Shown here one piece after another: positions 6,993-13,286 of a stretch of 30,352 bases of DNA (positions within the stretch are counted from its first letter, which is position 1; every line of letters begins with the position of its first letter). A model generated the notes under the pieces. It was not told the origin of the DNA. It saw nothing but the letters and a program-made list of their open reading frames with translations, and searched no databases. This stretch comes from a virus: IMG/VR virus record IMGVR_UViG_3300048592_000125, positions 1-30,352 of that record; one strand, written 5' to 3'. Made by a program: the position numbers and the translations under genes.

Positions 6993-7767
6993 CCTGGAAA
7001 CTACCCCTGTGGGCCGTGTCAAGCGGTACCGCAGCTTCGTCCTGTACGGCAGGAGCGGCACTGGAAAGACCACACTGGCATCATCGTTCCCCGGGCCTAT
7101 CCTCTACCTAGACGTCCGGGATGAGGGGACTGACAGCATCGCTGACGTGAAGGACATTCACGTCAAGGAGATCGAGGCCTTCGAAGACTTCGAGGAAGTG
7201 TACTGGTGGCTGAAGAGCAATCCCAGCCGGTATAAGACAATCGTGGTTGACACGGTCAGCCAGCTGCAGCAGATAGTCGTGGAGGAAGTAGCTGCCAAGA
7301 AGAAGAAGCCGGGCAAGCGTGCCGGCGACTGGGGCAGCATGACGAAGCAGGACTGGGGCAACGTGGCCGGTCAGCTGAAGGAGTGGCTGGTCAACTATCG
7401 AGACCTATCAAAGCTCGGCATGAACATCGTCTTCATAGCCCAGGACAGGACCTTCAACCTGGATGAAGACGCGGACGATGAGCAGACGCTGTCGCCGGAA
7501 GTGGGACCCGCTCTGTCTCCCAGCGTAGTTCGCACCTTGAATGCTGCTGTCTCAGTGATCGGTAACACCTTTATCCGTCACCGTCAGATCAAGAAGGAGG
7601 TTAACGGTAAGAAAAAAATCGTCGAGAAGATGGAATATTGCTTGCGTATCGGTCCCAATCCAGTGTATGTCACCAAGGTCCGGAAGCCGAAAGGTACCCA
7701 GTCGCCGGACGTGATAGTAGACCCGACGTATGAAGATATCGTCGAGATAATCTCCGGAGATGAATAA
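6973..7767 (+). CDS. Sak4-like RecA-fold ATPase (single-strand annealing recombinase family)
   Basis: A 264-residue P-loop ATPase. Walker A is GRSGTGKT (26-33) and Walker B is YKTIVVDTV (Asp93). The middle GDWGSMTKQDWGNV and the segment around 145-165 (LGMNIVFIAQDR) are typical of the Sak4/AAA_24 phage family, whose members anneal single-stranded DNA and need a cognate single-strand-binding partner. The start at 6973 is chosen over 6892 because the first 27 residues of the longer frame look like a shadow of the upstream gene. Its TAA stop shares its last base with the ATG of the DUF669 gene. It likely acts with the upstream nuclease and the downstream DUF669 protein in recombination-dependent replication or repair. 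Confidence 0.85.
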   Translation: MSKKTGDLETTPVGRVKRYRSFVLYGRSGTGKTTLASSFPGPILYLDVRDEGTDSIADVKDIHVKEIEAFEDFEEVYWWLKSNPSRYKTIVVDTVSQLQQIVVEEVAAKKKKPGKRAGDWGSMTKQDWGNVAGQLKEWLVNYRDLSKLGMNIVFIAQDRTFNLDEDADDEQTLSPEVGPALSPSVVRTLNAAVSVIGNTFIRHRQIKKEVNGKKKIVEKMEYCLRIGPNPVYVTKVRKPKGTQSPDVIVDPTYEDIVEIISGDE

Positions 7768-8438
7768 TGGCTCGTAGCACTCGCCGCAAGTCCTCGTCCC
7801 TTCGCGTCAACCTCTCGAATGTTGAGGAGCGCGTCAAGGTCCCCGAGGGCGAACATCCGATGAAAGTGCTGGAAGTGTCCAGCGAAGAGGGCCAGAACGG
7901 CACCTACCTCAAGTGGAAGTTCCTGATCACCGACGGCGAAGCCGAAAGTGGCATCGTCTACTACAACACCAGCCTGCTGCCACAGGCCCTGTGGAATCTC
8001 AAGGGGCTGCTGAGGGCTCTCCAGTATGATATCCCCGATGATGAGTTCGAGCTGCCGCTGGACGAGTTCGTCGATCTGGAGTGCGTCGGCCTCATCGAGC
8101 ACGAGCTCTATGACGGCAAGAAGCAGTCGAGGCTGTCTGACTTCTGGCCCCTCGAGAAGGCCAAGCCGAAGAAGTCGACCAAGGATGAGGACGAGAAGCC
8201 GGCGAAGGGAAAGGGCCGGAAGGACGAGGAAGACGAGAAGCCTTCTCGGTCCAAGCGTGGCTCGAAGAAGTCGAAGACAGTGTCTTCGGACGAGATCGAG
8301 GACATGGACGAGGACGAGCTCGCTGACTTCGTCGACGAGCACGAGCTCGAGGTTGACCTGGACGACTACAAGACGCTTCGCAAGAAGCGCGCAGCCGTGA
8401 TAGACGCCGGCCAGGAAGCAGGCATCATCGAGGATTGA
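7767..8438 (+). CDS. DUF669-type protein, probable ssDNA-binding partner
   Basis: A 223-residue protein. The first 135 residues (RVNLSNVEERVKVPEGEHPM, then TYLKWKF, SLLPQALWNLKGLL, and LDEFVDLECVGLI) match the general pattern of DUF669 phage proteins, which usually lie next to Sak4-type ATPases and are thought to bind single-stranded DNA through an OB-like fold. Residues about 137-190 are a highly charged Lys/Asp/Glu/Ser linker, and the last 40 residues are acidic (SSDEIEDMDEDELADF). A flexible linker with an acidic end recalls single-strand-binding proteins that recruit partners through their C-terminus. It is the last gene before a strong terminator. The fold and role are inferred from family and position. 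Confidence 0.75.
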   Translation: MARSTRRKSSSLRVNLSNVEERVKVPEGEHPMKVLEVSSEEGQNGTYLKWKFLITDGEAESGIVYYNTSLLPQALWNLKGLLRALQYDIPDDEFELPLDEFVDLECVGLIEHELYDGKKQSRLSDFWPLEKAKPKKSTKDEDEKPAKGKGRKDEEDEKPSRSKRGSKKSKTVSSDEIEDMDEDELADFVDEHELEVDLDDYKTLRKKRAAVIDAGQEAGIIED

Positions 8439-8460
8439 CCGCTCCTCGATGACAACTGGA

Positions 8461-8488
8461 AGCCCGGGCTCATCACCCGGGCTTTTTT
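8461..8488 (+). terminator. Rho-independent terminator after the recombination genes
   Basis: A perfect 8-base stem (AGCCCGGG / CCCGGGCT) with a 7-base loop is followed at once by TTTTTT, 23 bases after the stop of the DUF669 gene. It ends the long upstream operon. The nuclease/helicase pair that follows must use read-through or a promoter in 8489-8540, where I see no convincing -35/-10 pair. Confidence 0.9.
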
Positions 8489-8540
8489 CAGAGAGCGAGG
8501 ATATCAAAGGTGCCGCTAGTCGTCAACAGGGAAATTGGAA

Positions 8541-8957
8541 ATGGCTAAAAAGCCTGAGAGTCGACTACAGCGCCGGATACGTGATAGGCTTGAGAAGGAG
8601 GTCGGCGGCTGGTGGTTCAAGGTTCATGGTAGCATGTTCCAGGTCGCAGGCGTCCCCGACCTCGTGGGATGCGTTAACGGCATGTTCTTTGCGCTGGAGG
8701 TAAAGACTGAGGATGGCGACACGAGTGAGATCCAGGACGAGACGATCCGGCGTATCAAGCTCGAAGGAGGCGGCGCAACCGTCGTCGTTACGCCGAAGGA
8801 AGCTGTGGCCTTCGTCAAAGAGCACTTACGAAAAGCTGGACGACTATCAGAAGCACGCGGTCCAGTTCGTGCTCGACATCCAGACGGCGGCTCTGATCTT
8901 CGAACAAGGAACAGGAAAGACGTGGATCGCCACTGGCGTCGTCGAAGCACTCGCTGA
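8541..8957 (+). CDS. VRR-NUC domain nuclease
   Basis: A small PD-(D/E)XK nuclease. Catalytic motif GVPD (Asp40) is followed by FFALEVKT (Glu53, Lys55). The conserved N-terminal ESRLQRRIRDRL and the C-terminal GGGATVVVTPKEAVAFVKE complete a standard domain of about 95 residues. VRR-NUC proteins are structure-specific nucleases, or restriction-type nucleases, often encoded next to SNF2-type helicases in phages. ATG 8541 follows AGGGA by 7 bases; TTG 8535 is an alternative. The frame does not stop after the domain. It runs about 43 more codons, Arg-rich and shadow-like, over the helicase coding region to TGA at 8955-8957. This suggests that the true end, or a frameshift into the helicase, lies near 8815-8830. 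Confidence 0.8.
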   Translation: MAKKPESRLQRRIRDRLEKEVGGWWFKVHGSMFQVAGVPDLVGCVNGMFFALEVKTEDGDTSEIQDETIRRIKLEGGGATVVVTPKEAVAFVKEHLRKAGRLSEARGPVRARHPDGGSDLRTRNRKDVDRHWRRRSTR

Positions 8958-10212
8958 CAGCCGCTTCTCTGGGCTGCTCGTCGTTCCGCTGAATAACCTC
9001 GAGACGACATGGGTAGCCACGCTCAAGGCCCAGGTGCCACAGGTTACGCTGTGCCGGTCGCTCGACGAGTTCCTAGTCGCCCCATGCCCTCGATTGCTGC
9101 TGCTTCACTACGAGGCCGTGCCCAAGCATATCAAGAAGCTTCGCAAGCAGCGGTGGGACTTGATCGTCTATGATGAGTCTCAACGCCTGAGAGAGCGGTC
9201 ATCGCTAACCTCCCGAACGGCAGCGAAGCTCGGCTCGTCCTCTGAGTACAAGGTGATCCTCACCGGCACGCCACTCGACAAAGCGCCACAGGAGTTCTGG
9301 GCTCAGTTCAGGTTCCTCAATGTAGACGTCTTCGGCAGCCGGTGGCAAGACTTCGAGGACGAGTACATGGAGCCCCTGAACTTCGACTTCACCGGGATCC
9401 CGCCGGGCTCAATGCGATGGCTGAGGAAGATGAAGCAGAGGCAGATAGCTCAGCGTCGTCGTCGCTTCAACCAGGAGAAGCTGCCACAGTTCCTGAGCGC
9501 TGTGGCCTTGTACTGCATGAGCGTCCGGGCTGACGACGTGCTGACGCTCCCGAAGCTGACGATACATGAGGAGTCTGTGCGCCTGCGAGGAACCCAGCGC
9601 GAGATCTACGAGGAGCTGGAGGGCGACTTGGTGACACGCCTCAGCGAGGAGTCTACGGTCACAGCAGCGCTCAAGGTAACCCAGATCGTCAAGCTGCGGC
9701 AGGTCTGTGGCGGCTACGTGATAGACGACACTGGCGACACAGTGGAGGTGGGGCGTGCTAAGTTGCGACGTGCCAGCTCGATCATTCACCGGATGAAGCG
9801 GGAGGGCAGGATGCCCGTCGTGGTGTTCTGCTGCTACACCGAAGAAGTTATTGCGCTGCGGGATGAGCTGGACGGGATGACGGTCGACACACTGACGGGG
9901 AAAACGAAGCATAGGCCAGAGCTGATCAGACGGTTCCAGGCTGGGGAGATTGACGTATTGATCTGTCAAATCAAGACTGGCGGGGTCGGCATTGACCTAT
10001 ACCGTGCCAGTGTAGCCATCATGTACTCGCTGCCGCATAGCTATATCGACTACGCTCAGGCGGTAAAACGCATCCACAGGAGGGGCCAAGAGAAAGATTG
10101 CGACGTCTTTCTTCTGTATGCCGAAGGAACTGTTGACGAGGACTGCCTTCTGGCTATAAAACGTAAAGGCAAGGTAACCGACGTGATCTTGGATCGTCTC
10201 AGGAGAAGATGA
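8713..10212 (+). CDS. SNF2-type superfamily 2 DNA helicase
   Basis: A DNA translocase/helicase. Numbering from ATG 8713: motif I EQGTGKT (64-70), motif II DESQ (154-157), motif III LTGTPLD, and in the second RecA lobe VVVFCCYTEE (IV), TGGVGIDL (V) and QAVKRIHRRGQ (VI). It probably remodels replication forks or recombination intermediates, perhaps with the VRR-NUC nuclease. The start is uncertain: recognisable helicase sequence begins near residue 39 (TYEKLDDYQKHAVQF), but no ATG, GTG or TTG lies close upstream. The first 37 residues are Arg/Ser-rich and overlap the nuclease domain in another frame. ATG 8713 has GGAGGT 11 bases upstream. The only other option I see is a frameshift from the nuclease. 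The 3' end lies 1 base from the next ATG. Confidence 0.9.
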   Translation: MATRVRSRTRRSGVSSSKEAAQPSSLRRRKLWPSSKSTYEKLDDYQKHAVQFVLDIQTAALIFEQGTGKTWIATGVVEALADSRFSGLLVVPLNNLETTWVATLKAQVPQVTLCRSLDEFLVAPCPRLLLLHYEAVPKHIKKLRKQRWDLIVYDESQRLRERSSLTSRTAAKLGSSSEYKVILTGTPLDKAPQEFWAQFRFLNVDVFGSRWQDFEDEYMEPLNFDFTGIPPGSMRWLRKMKQRQIAQRRRRFNQEKLPQFLSAVALYCMSVRADDVLTLPKLTIHEESVRLRGTQREIYEELEGDLVTRLSEESTVTAALKVTQIVKLRQVCGGYVIDDTGDTVEVGRAKLRRASSIIHRMKREGRMPVVVFCCYTEEVIALRDELDGMTVDTLTGKTKHRPELIRRFQAGEIDVLICQIKTGGVGIDLYRASVAIMYSLPHSYIDYAQAVKRIHRRGQEKDCDVFLLYAEGTVDEDCLLAIKRKGKVTDVILDRLRRR

Positions 10213-10213
10213 A

Positions 10214-10522
10214 ATGGCGAAGGAAAAGGCGGAAACGCCCAAGACTGACATGAAGTACGGCATCGCCGAGCTGGCGGAGGCCGTCGGCATGGTTCCCGAG
10301 ACTGTGCGGCTCAAGCTGCGCAAGCTCGGCGTTCCGAAGGCCGGCAAATCCTACGGCTGGAACACCAAGGACGAGCTCAAGGCCGTCGTGGAGAAGCTGA
10401 AGGCCGAACCGACCAAGGTGAAGGTCGAGAAGAAGGCCGAGGCGAAGCCGGCGAAGGCCGAGCCGAAGAAGGCAGTGAAGGCCGAGGCGAAGCCGGCGAA
10501 GGCCACCAAGAAGGCTGCGTGA
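10214..10522 (+). CDS. Small HTH protein with histone H1-like Lys/Ala/Pro tail
   Basis: A 102-residue basic protein. Residues 13-60 (YGIAELAEAVGMVPETVRLKLRKLGV, then KSYGWNTKDEL) form a helix-turn-helix resembling MerR/excisionase-like winged HTH modules. Residues 65-102 are almost only Lys, Ala, Pro, Glu and Val, with repeated AEAKPAKA and KKA units like the C-terminal tail of histone H1. Such tails bind DNA without sequence preference and often condense it. It starts 1 base after the helicase stop and is followed by a terminator, so it ends this operon. A nucleoid- or replication-associated role is inferred. Confidence 0.75.
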   Translation: MAKEKAETPKTDMKYGIAELAEAVGMVPETVRLKLRKLGVPKAGKSYGWNTKDELKAVVEKLKAEPTKVKVEKKAEAKPAKAEPKKAVKAEAKPAKATKKAA

Positions 10523-10547
10523 TCCCAGGACGGGATATCGCCGCCGC

Positions 10548-10578
10548 GCCCGTCCTCATCCGTGAGGGCGGGCTTTTT
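10548..10578 (+). terminator. Rho-independent terminator after the HTH gene
   Basis: An 11-base stem (GCCCGTCCTCA / TGAGGGCGGGC, one G-T wobble) with a TCCG loop is followed by TTTTT. It lies 25 bases after the stop of the HTH/H1-like gene and closes the nuclease-helicase-HTH operon. Confidence 0.88.
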
Positions 10579-10591
10579 AATGGAGGCGACT

Positions 10592-10663
10592 ATGGAGTGG
10601 ATCATTTTCTTAGCATTGCTGGTTGGCGTAGCTGTGGCTATCATCGCACTTCGTGGCGATTAA
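10592..10663 (+). CDS. Very small membrane peptide (23 residues)
   Basis: An ATG with GGAGG 5 bases upstream opens a 23-residue frame that is a single hydrophobic segment (MEWIIFLALLVGVAVAII) ending ALRGD. It is just long enough for one membrane helix. It lies between a terminator and the next small membrane gene. The strong ribosome-binding site and the bias towards membrane residues support translation, but so short a frame could be chance. No function can be assigned. Confidence 0.45.
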   Translation: MEWIIFLALLVGVAVAIIALRGD

Positions 10664-10713
10664 CCTTTCCTTAACCCGTCAGGGATAGACTGATCGGGTG
10701 AAAGGAGAAAGCC

Positions 10714-10845
10714 ATGCTTGATCGCATCTTGTTCTGGTTCGAAGACAACGTGGAACCCGTCAGCGCCGCTTGCGCCCTCGTAAGCGTCGCCAGCTGCATC
10801 ATCATCCTCTACTCGTGGGTGTATCTGAAATGTCCATGCCTCTAG
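10714..10845 (+). CDS. Small single-pass membrane protein (43 residues)
   Basis: Starts at ATG 10714 with AAAGGAG 7 bases upstream. The short amphipathic N-terminus (MLDRILFWFEDNVEPV) is followed by one hydrophobic segment (AACALVSVASCIIILYSWVYL) and ends KCPCL, with four cysteines in all. It overlaps the next gene by 16 bases. Small membrane proteins of this sort in early phage regions often act on the host envelope or on superinfection, but here that is only a possibility. Confidence 0.6.
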   Translation: MLDRILFWFEDNVEPVSAACALVSVASCIIILYSWVYLKCPCL

Positions 10846-11030
10846 GCCAACTACTCGCTGCGAACTTCTCACCGCTGCTGGTGTTCCTCACCATTGCTGC
10901 TATGGCGTCGTTCTTTGAGAGCCGAGACAATCTCAACGCGAAAGCGCAGGCGGCCATCGCCTCCTGCATCCTCATCCCTCTAACGATCACCGCGCTGGCC
11001 TACGCCACAGGATGGTTGGAGGTTGGGTGA
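10830..11030 (+). CDS. Small two-helix membrane protein
   Basis: A 66-residue protein from ATG 10830 (10836 is a second ATG). It has two hydrophobic segments (about residues 10-26, FSPLLVFLTIAAM, and 41-60, AIASCILIPLTITALAY) joined by a charged loop (ESRDNLNAKAQ). The size and hairpin topology are those of small holins or antiholins, but it sits in the early operon and not beside the endolysin, so I leave it as an unknown membrane protein. Its stop TGA shares a base with the next ATG. An upstream in-frame ATG at 10770 would add 20 residues that look like a shadow of the preceding gene. Confidence 0.6.
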   Translation: MSMPLGQLLAANFSPLLVFLTIAAMASFFESRDNLNAKAQAAIASCILIPLTITALAYATGWLEVG

Positions 11031-11413
11031 TGCTCATTCGAAGGATCAAGGACTGTACCAGGGTAGTCGGGAAGAGTCAGGGGTACCTAGGGCTGCCGGT
11101 CCGGGATATCACGGTTAACGATGCCGTGAGCGGGCCGGGCACGCCAGCGATGCAGACCGCTTGGGAGCCCACACCAGGAGAGCTGAAGCTCATCCAGGCG
11201 GGTAGCTCCATCATCCTCACAGTGTTGGGAACCTCGCACCCGCCAGTCATCTTGACGGTGGACGGGCTCTCGGAGGATGAGTCGGTGACTGCTCGGAGGA
11301 TCGTCGAAGCAATGAGGGCTTATATTCAATCTATCACTGGGTACTTGCCGGCAGAGCACGCAAAGATCGGAAATGATATCGCTATGCTGGCGGCTCGCTA
11401 CCTCGGGAAATAA
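11030..11413 (+). CDS. Unknown phage protein, last gene of the + strand block
   Basis: A 127-residue protein starting at ATG 11030, chosen because GGAGG lies 7 bases upstream and the start overlaps the preceding stop. After a basic N-terminus (MLIRRIKDCTRVVGKSQGY) it has a segment (WEPTPGELKLIQAGSSIILTVLG, then HPPVILTV) of a kind I associate with short conserved phage proteins without known role. The C-terminal half is helical. No membrane helix or catalytic motif is obvious. It ends at the bidirectional terminator where the two transcription blocks meet. Confidence 0.7.
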   Translation: MLIRRIKDCTRVVGKSQGYLGLPVRDITVNDAVSGPGTPAMQTAWEPTPGELKLIQAGSSIILTVLGTSHPPVILTVDGLSEDESVTARRIVEAMRAYIQSITGYLPAEHAKIGNDIAMLAARYLGK

Positions 11414-11440
11414 AAAAGGCCGCACGATGGCGGCCTTTTC
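11412..11440. terminator. Bidirectional terminator between convergent blocks
   Basis: The stem AAAAGGCCGC / GCGGCCTTTT with a 6-base loop (ACGATG) is flanked by A-run and T-run, so it works as a Rho-independent terminator on both strands. It fills the whole gap between the + strand stop at 11413 and the - strand stop at 11441. Confidence 0.92.
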
Positions 11441-11950
11441 TTACAAAGCACAGGCTGGCTTAGGCTCGCCGGGCACTACGAGGCAAATTCTCAAGGTGTC
11501 CGGCGTTTCTGTTGGCTGCAGGCCATCGCACAGAGGCGCGTTGACCGAGCGGTAGCGGTAGATGCCTGGTAGGGGCTTCTCACCGGTCAACGTGTTCTCA
11601 GCGGGAGCTGGCACGTTGAAGTCGACAACATAGCCACCCGTGTTCACCTCGGTGTAGCCGCCGGTTATGGGCGGGAACCTCGTCCACGGCTGGCCATCCT
11701 CTCTCAGCCAGAATGATGCGATGATGCTGGGGCACAGGTGAAAGCGACGAGCCTGCAGTTCTATGGTCACCGCCTGCCCCGGCTGCACCTGTGGGTTCTT
11801 GACGTAGGCTCGGTCTATCACGAAGGCCTGGATGCCAGCGCTAGGACTGAGTGCTTCTGTGACGGCCCACCACGTCGTGAAGCCTGCGGCAGACATGAAG
11901 AGCACGCCCACCCAGGCTATAATAGCCCCGATAAGTCCTGGACGTTTCAT
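11441..11950 (-). CDS. Membrane-anchored periplasmic protein of unknown function
   Basis: A 169-residue protein with one N-terminal membrane segment (LIGAIIAWVGVLFMSAAGFTTWWAV, residues 6-30) followed by a probable beta-rich periplasmic domain: QPGQAVTIELQARR, SIIASFWLREDGQPW, GGYVVDFNVPAPAEN, YRYRSVNAPLCDG. Cys appears at several places in the domain (including HLCPS, PLCDG and the C-terminal PACAL), so disulfides are possible. It is the last gene of the - strand operon, starting with a 4-base overlap after the preceding small membrane protein, and lies in the lysis region. It could modulate lysis or the envelope, but I recognise no family. Confidence 0.65.
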   Translation of the reverse strand: MKRPGLIGAIIAWVGVLFMSAAGFTTWWAVTEALSPSAGIQAFVIDRAYVKNPQVQPGQAVTIELQARRFHLCPSIIASFWLREDGQPWTRFPPITGGYTEVNTGGYVVDFNVPAPAENTLTGEKPLPGIYRYRSVNAPLCDGLQPTETPDTLRICLVVPGEPKPACAL

Positions 11951-12210
11951 GTCGCCCCCTTCAGCGCAAAGTAGGTGATGATCACGCTGGCAGCTGCCAC
12001 ACCAGCGTTTGTTACGAGGCTCCTGAAGAAGGTTCTCCAGGTAGCGTCAGCCGATGAGGCTAGCGCCAGAGCGCGCTGAAGGGACTTCACCTCGTCTCGA
12101 TTGCTCAAGTCTATCCCGAGGACTAAGAACGTCTCGTGCACCGCTTCCTGAGCTGCTGCTCGAGCAATCTGTTTCACTGCTTCTCTCGTCATGCTATCGG
12201 AGTCGCTCAT
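11947..12210 (-). CDS. Small membrane protein, holin/DUF6127-like
   Basis: An 87-residue protein starting at ATG 12210 (GGGAG upstream; the longer frame to 12249 lacks support). The N-terminal 60 residues are helical and charged (TREAVKQIARAAAQEAVHETF, then NRDEVKSLQRALALASSAD). One C-terminal hydrophobic helix follows (TNAGVAAASVIITYFAL). This is the layout of DUF6127-type alphaproteobacterial phage proteins that sit in lysis cassettes and are often listed as holins. Position beside the spanins supports a lysis role. Confidence 0.6.
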   Translation of the reverse strand: MSDSDSMTREAVKQIARAAAQEAVHETFLVLGIDLSNRDEVKSLQRALALASSADATWRTFFRSLVTNAGVAAASVIITYFALKGAT

Positions 12211-12224
12211 AGCAGCTCCCGTCC

Positions 12225-12494
12225 TTATGGATTGCAGAGCTCGCTCCACACGGCGTTGTGGGCCTTGACTTCAAGGATCGTTTCGTCTGTATCCCGTGAG
12301 CTCCATGTTATGGGTTGAAAGGATCTACAGGCTACGGAAGTAACTGCGCTAGTCGCGCTTATGCCCGTCGTCGTCGCGCAGCCGCTCAGGGTCAGCGTTA
12401 CGACTATTAGCGTCACTACGAGCGTGATCAGCTCGGAGGACAGCCATCGAGGTGGCTTCCGCCAGCTCGAGAGCCACACGAATACGCTCTGCAT
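12225..12494 (-). CDS. Outer-membrane spanin lipoprotein (Rz1-like)
   Basis: An 89-residue protein with a positively charged start, a hydrophobic signal segment (ELITLVVTLIVVTLTL) and a lipobox LSGC with Cys39 as the lipidated residue. The mature part ends with a pattern common to o-spanins of this kind: ACRSFQPITWS, DTDETI, then HNAVWSELC. After lipidation it would sit on the inner face of the outer membrane and pair with the inner-membrane spanin to fuse the membranes at the last step of lysis. Its start lies inside the i-spanin gene in another frame, overlapping by 146 bases, the well-known embedded Rz/Rz1 arrangement. Confidence 0.78.
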   Translation of the reverse strand: MQSVFVWLSSWRKPPRWLSSELITLVVTLIVVTLTLSGCATTTGISATSAVTSVACRSFQPITWSSRDTDETILEVKAHNAVWSELCNP

Positions 12495-12576
12495 CTTGGA
12501 CCTGCCGACGCTCGAGGAGCGTAGCGAGTGCCCGGAGTAACCCGAGCACTGCTACGATGAGTTTGAGCGTGGTCAT
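12349..12576 (-). CDS. Inner-membrane spanin candidate (Rz-like)
   Basis: A 75-residue protein with an N-terminal membrane helix (LKLIVAVLGLLRALATLL, residues 4-21) followed by a charged helical stretch (ERRQVQDAERIRVALELAEA) and a hydrophilic tail. It is shorter than typical i-spanins (over 100 residues) and its tail is encoded by the same DNA as the o-spanin start in another frame. The ATG overlaps the stop of the holin-like gene by 4 bases. The i-spanin call rests on topology and on the clear embedded o-spanin; it could instead be a short membrane protein that only overlaps it. Confidence 0.6.
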   Translation of the reverse strand: MTTLKLIVAVLGLLRALATLLERRQVQDAERIRVALELAEATSMAVLRADHARSDANSRNADPERLRDDDGHKRD

Positions 12577-12743
12577 TCCCTTGGCTTATTCGGGACGAGA
12601 TAGACCAGAACCGCTCCGATGACTCCCGAGACACTGACGATGATCTCTGTGGAGGCATACTGGGCGATGGGGGGCCACCAGATCGCGATCAAGCTGACCA
12701 GCGCGGTGAGGAACGCAACGATTGCCTTGTTGTAGTGAGCCAT
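12573..12743 (-). CDS. Holin-like small membrane protein (56 residues)
   Basis: Starts at ATG 12743, just after the endolysin stop. Two hydrophobic segments (AIVAFLTALVSLIAIWW, residues 7-23, and IIVSVSGVIGAVLVYLV, 34-50) are separated by a short loop (PPIAQYASTE), with charged ends (MAHYNKA and PNKPRE). Two helices, about 56 residues and a position directly after the endolysin match small two-helix holins that open the inner membrane at lysis time. The ATGA overlap with the i-spanin candidate places it inside the lysis cassette. The family is not certain. Confidence 0.7.
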   Translation of the reverse strand: MAHYNKAIVAFLTALVSLIAIWWPPIAQYASTEIIVSVSGVIGAVLVYLVPNKPRE

Positions 12744-12746
12744 GGC

Positions 12747-13277
12747 TTACCTCTCATCAACCGAGATTGCGCCCGACGCTTCGAGATAGATGCGGCGAAC
12801 GTTCGAAGGAACCGCCGTCTTGTATTGACGACGGACCGCAATGCACCGTGACTTGAGCAACCTCACGATGCAGACCATGTCCTGTTGGTTACCGCCGAGG
12901 ACATGATAGCAAGAGCTGTCCTCCCCCACGTAGATGCCTACGTGACCGCCGCCACCGCGGCGAGTGAAGACAAGCACGTCACCGAGCATAGCGAGCGGGG
13001 TAGCGCTGCCCCAGTTAGCCCATGATCTGGCCCACAGGGGAGTGGCCGGAACGCTCTTCCCCGCTCGCTTGGCCACGACCGCCATGAAGAGGCCACACCA
13101 GGGAGTGAGGTCGTCCCTGTAGGTCCGGTCGAGGCCTGTCTCTTTCGCCCAGCCGATGATCACCGGGTTATCCTCGTCTCCCGGATGCTCCTTGACTCCG
13201 TACTCCTTAAGTGCCTCGATGAGCATCCTCGGGGTCGGCTCGGCGTTGAGCCATTCATATTCTTTGGGTAGCTTCAC
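12747..13277 (-). CDS. Endolysin, TIGR02594-like cysteine amidase/peptidase
   Basis: A 176-residue NlpC/P60-CHAP-type peptidoglycan hydrolase. The N-terminal helix region (IEALKEYGVKEHPGDEDNPVI) leads to the catalytic motif TPWCGLF with Cys61. The second motif, GGGGHVGIYVG, holds His112, and the intervening GDVLVF strand is typical. The length and the opening (ALKEYGVKE followed by NPVI and a Trp-Cys pair) agree with the TIGR02594 family used as endolysins by many alphaproteobacterial phages. There is no signal peptide, so release needs a holin, and one holin-like gene lies directly downstream. It cleaves cell-wall peptide or amide bonds in the periplasm. Confidence 0.85.
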   Translation of the reverse strand: MKLPKEYEWLNAEPTPRMLIEALKEYGVKEHPGDEDNPVIIGWAKETGLDRTYRDDLTPWCGLFMAVVAKRAGKSVPATPLWARSWANWGSATPLAMLGDVLVFTRRGGGGHVGIYVGEDSSCYHVLGGNQQDMVCIVRLLKSRCIAVRRQYKTAVPSNVRRIYLEASGAISVDER

Positions 13278-13286
13278 ATCTTCCTC

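Noticed and set aside
10661-10713. Possible promoter (TTAACC ... TAGACT) before the small membrane genes
   Set aside because: The spacing between the elements is about 20 bases and both are poor matches; not convincing without expression data.
10830-11030. Two-helix membrane protein as the phage holin
   Set aside because: It lies in the early + strand block, away from the endolysin; a better holin candidate (12573-12743) sits beside the endolysin.
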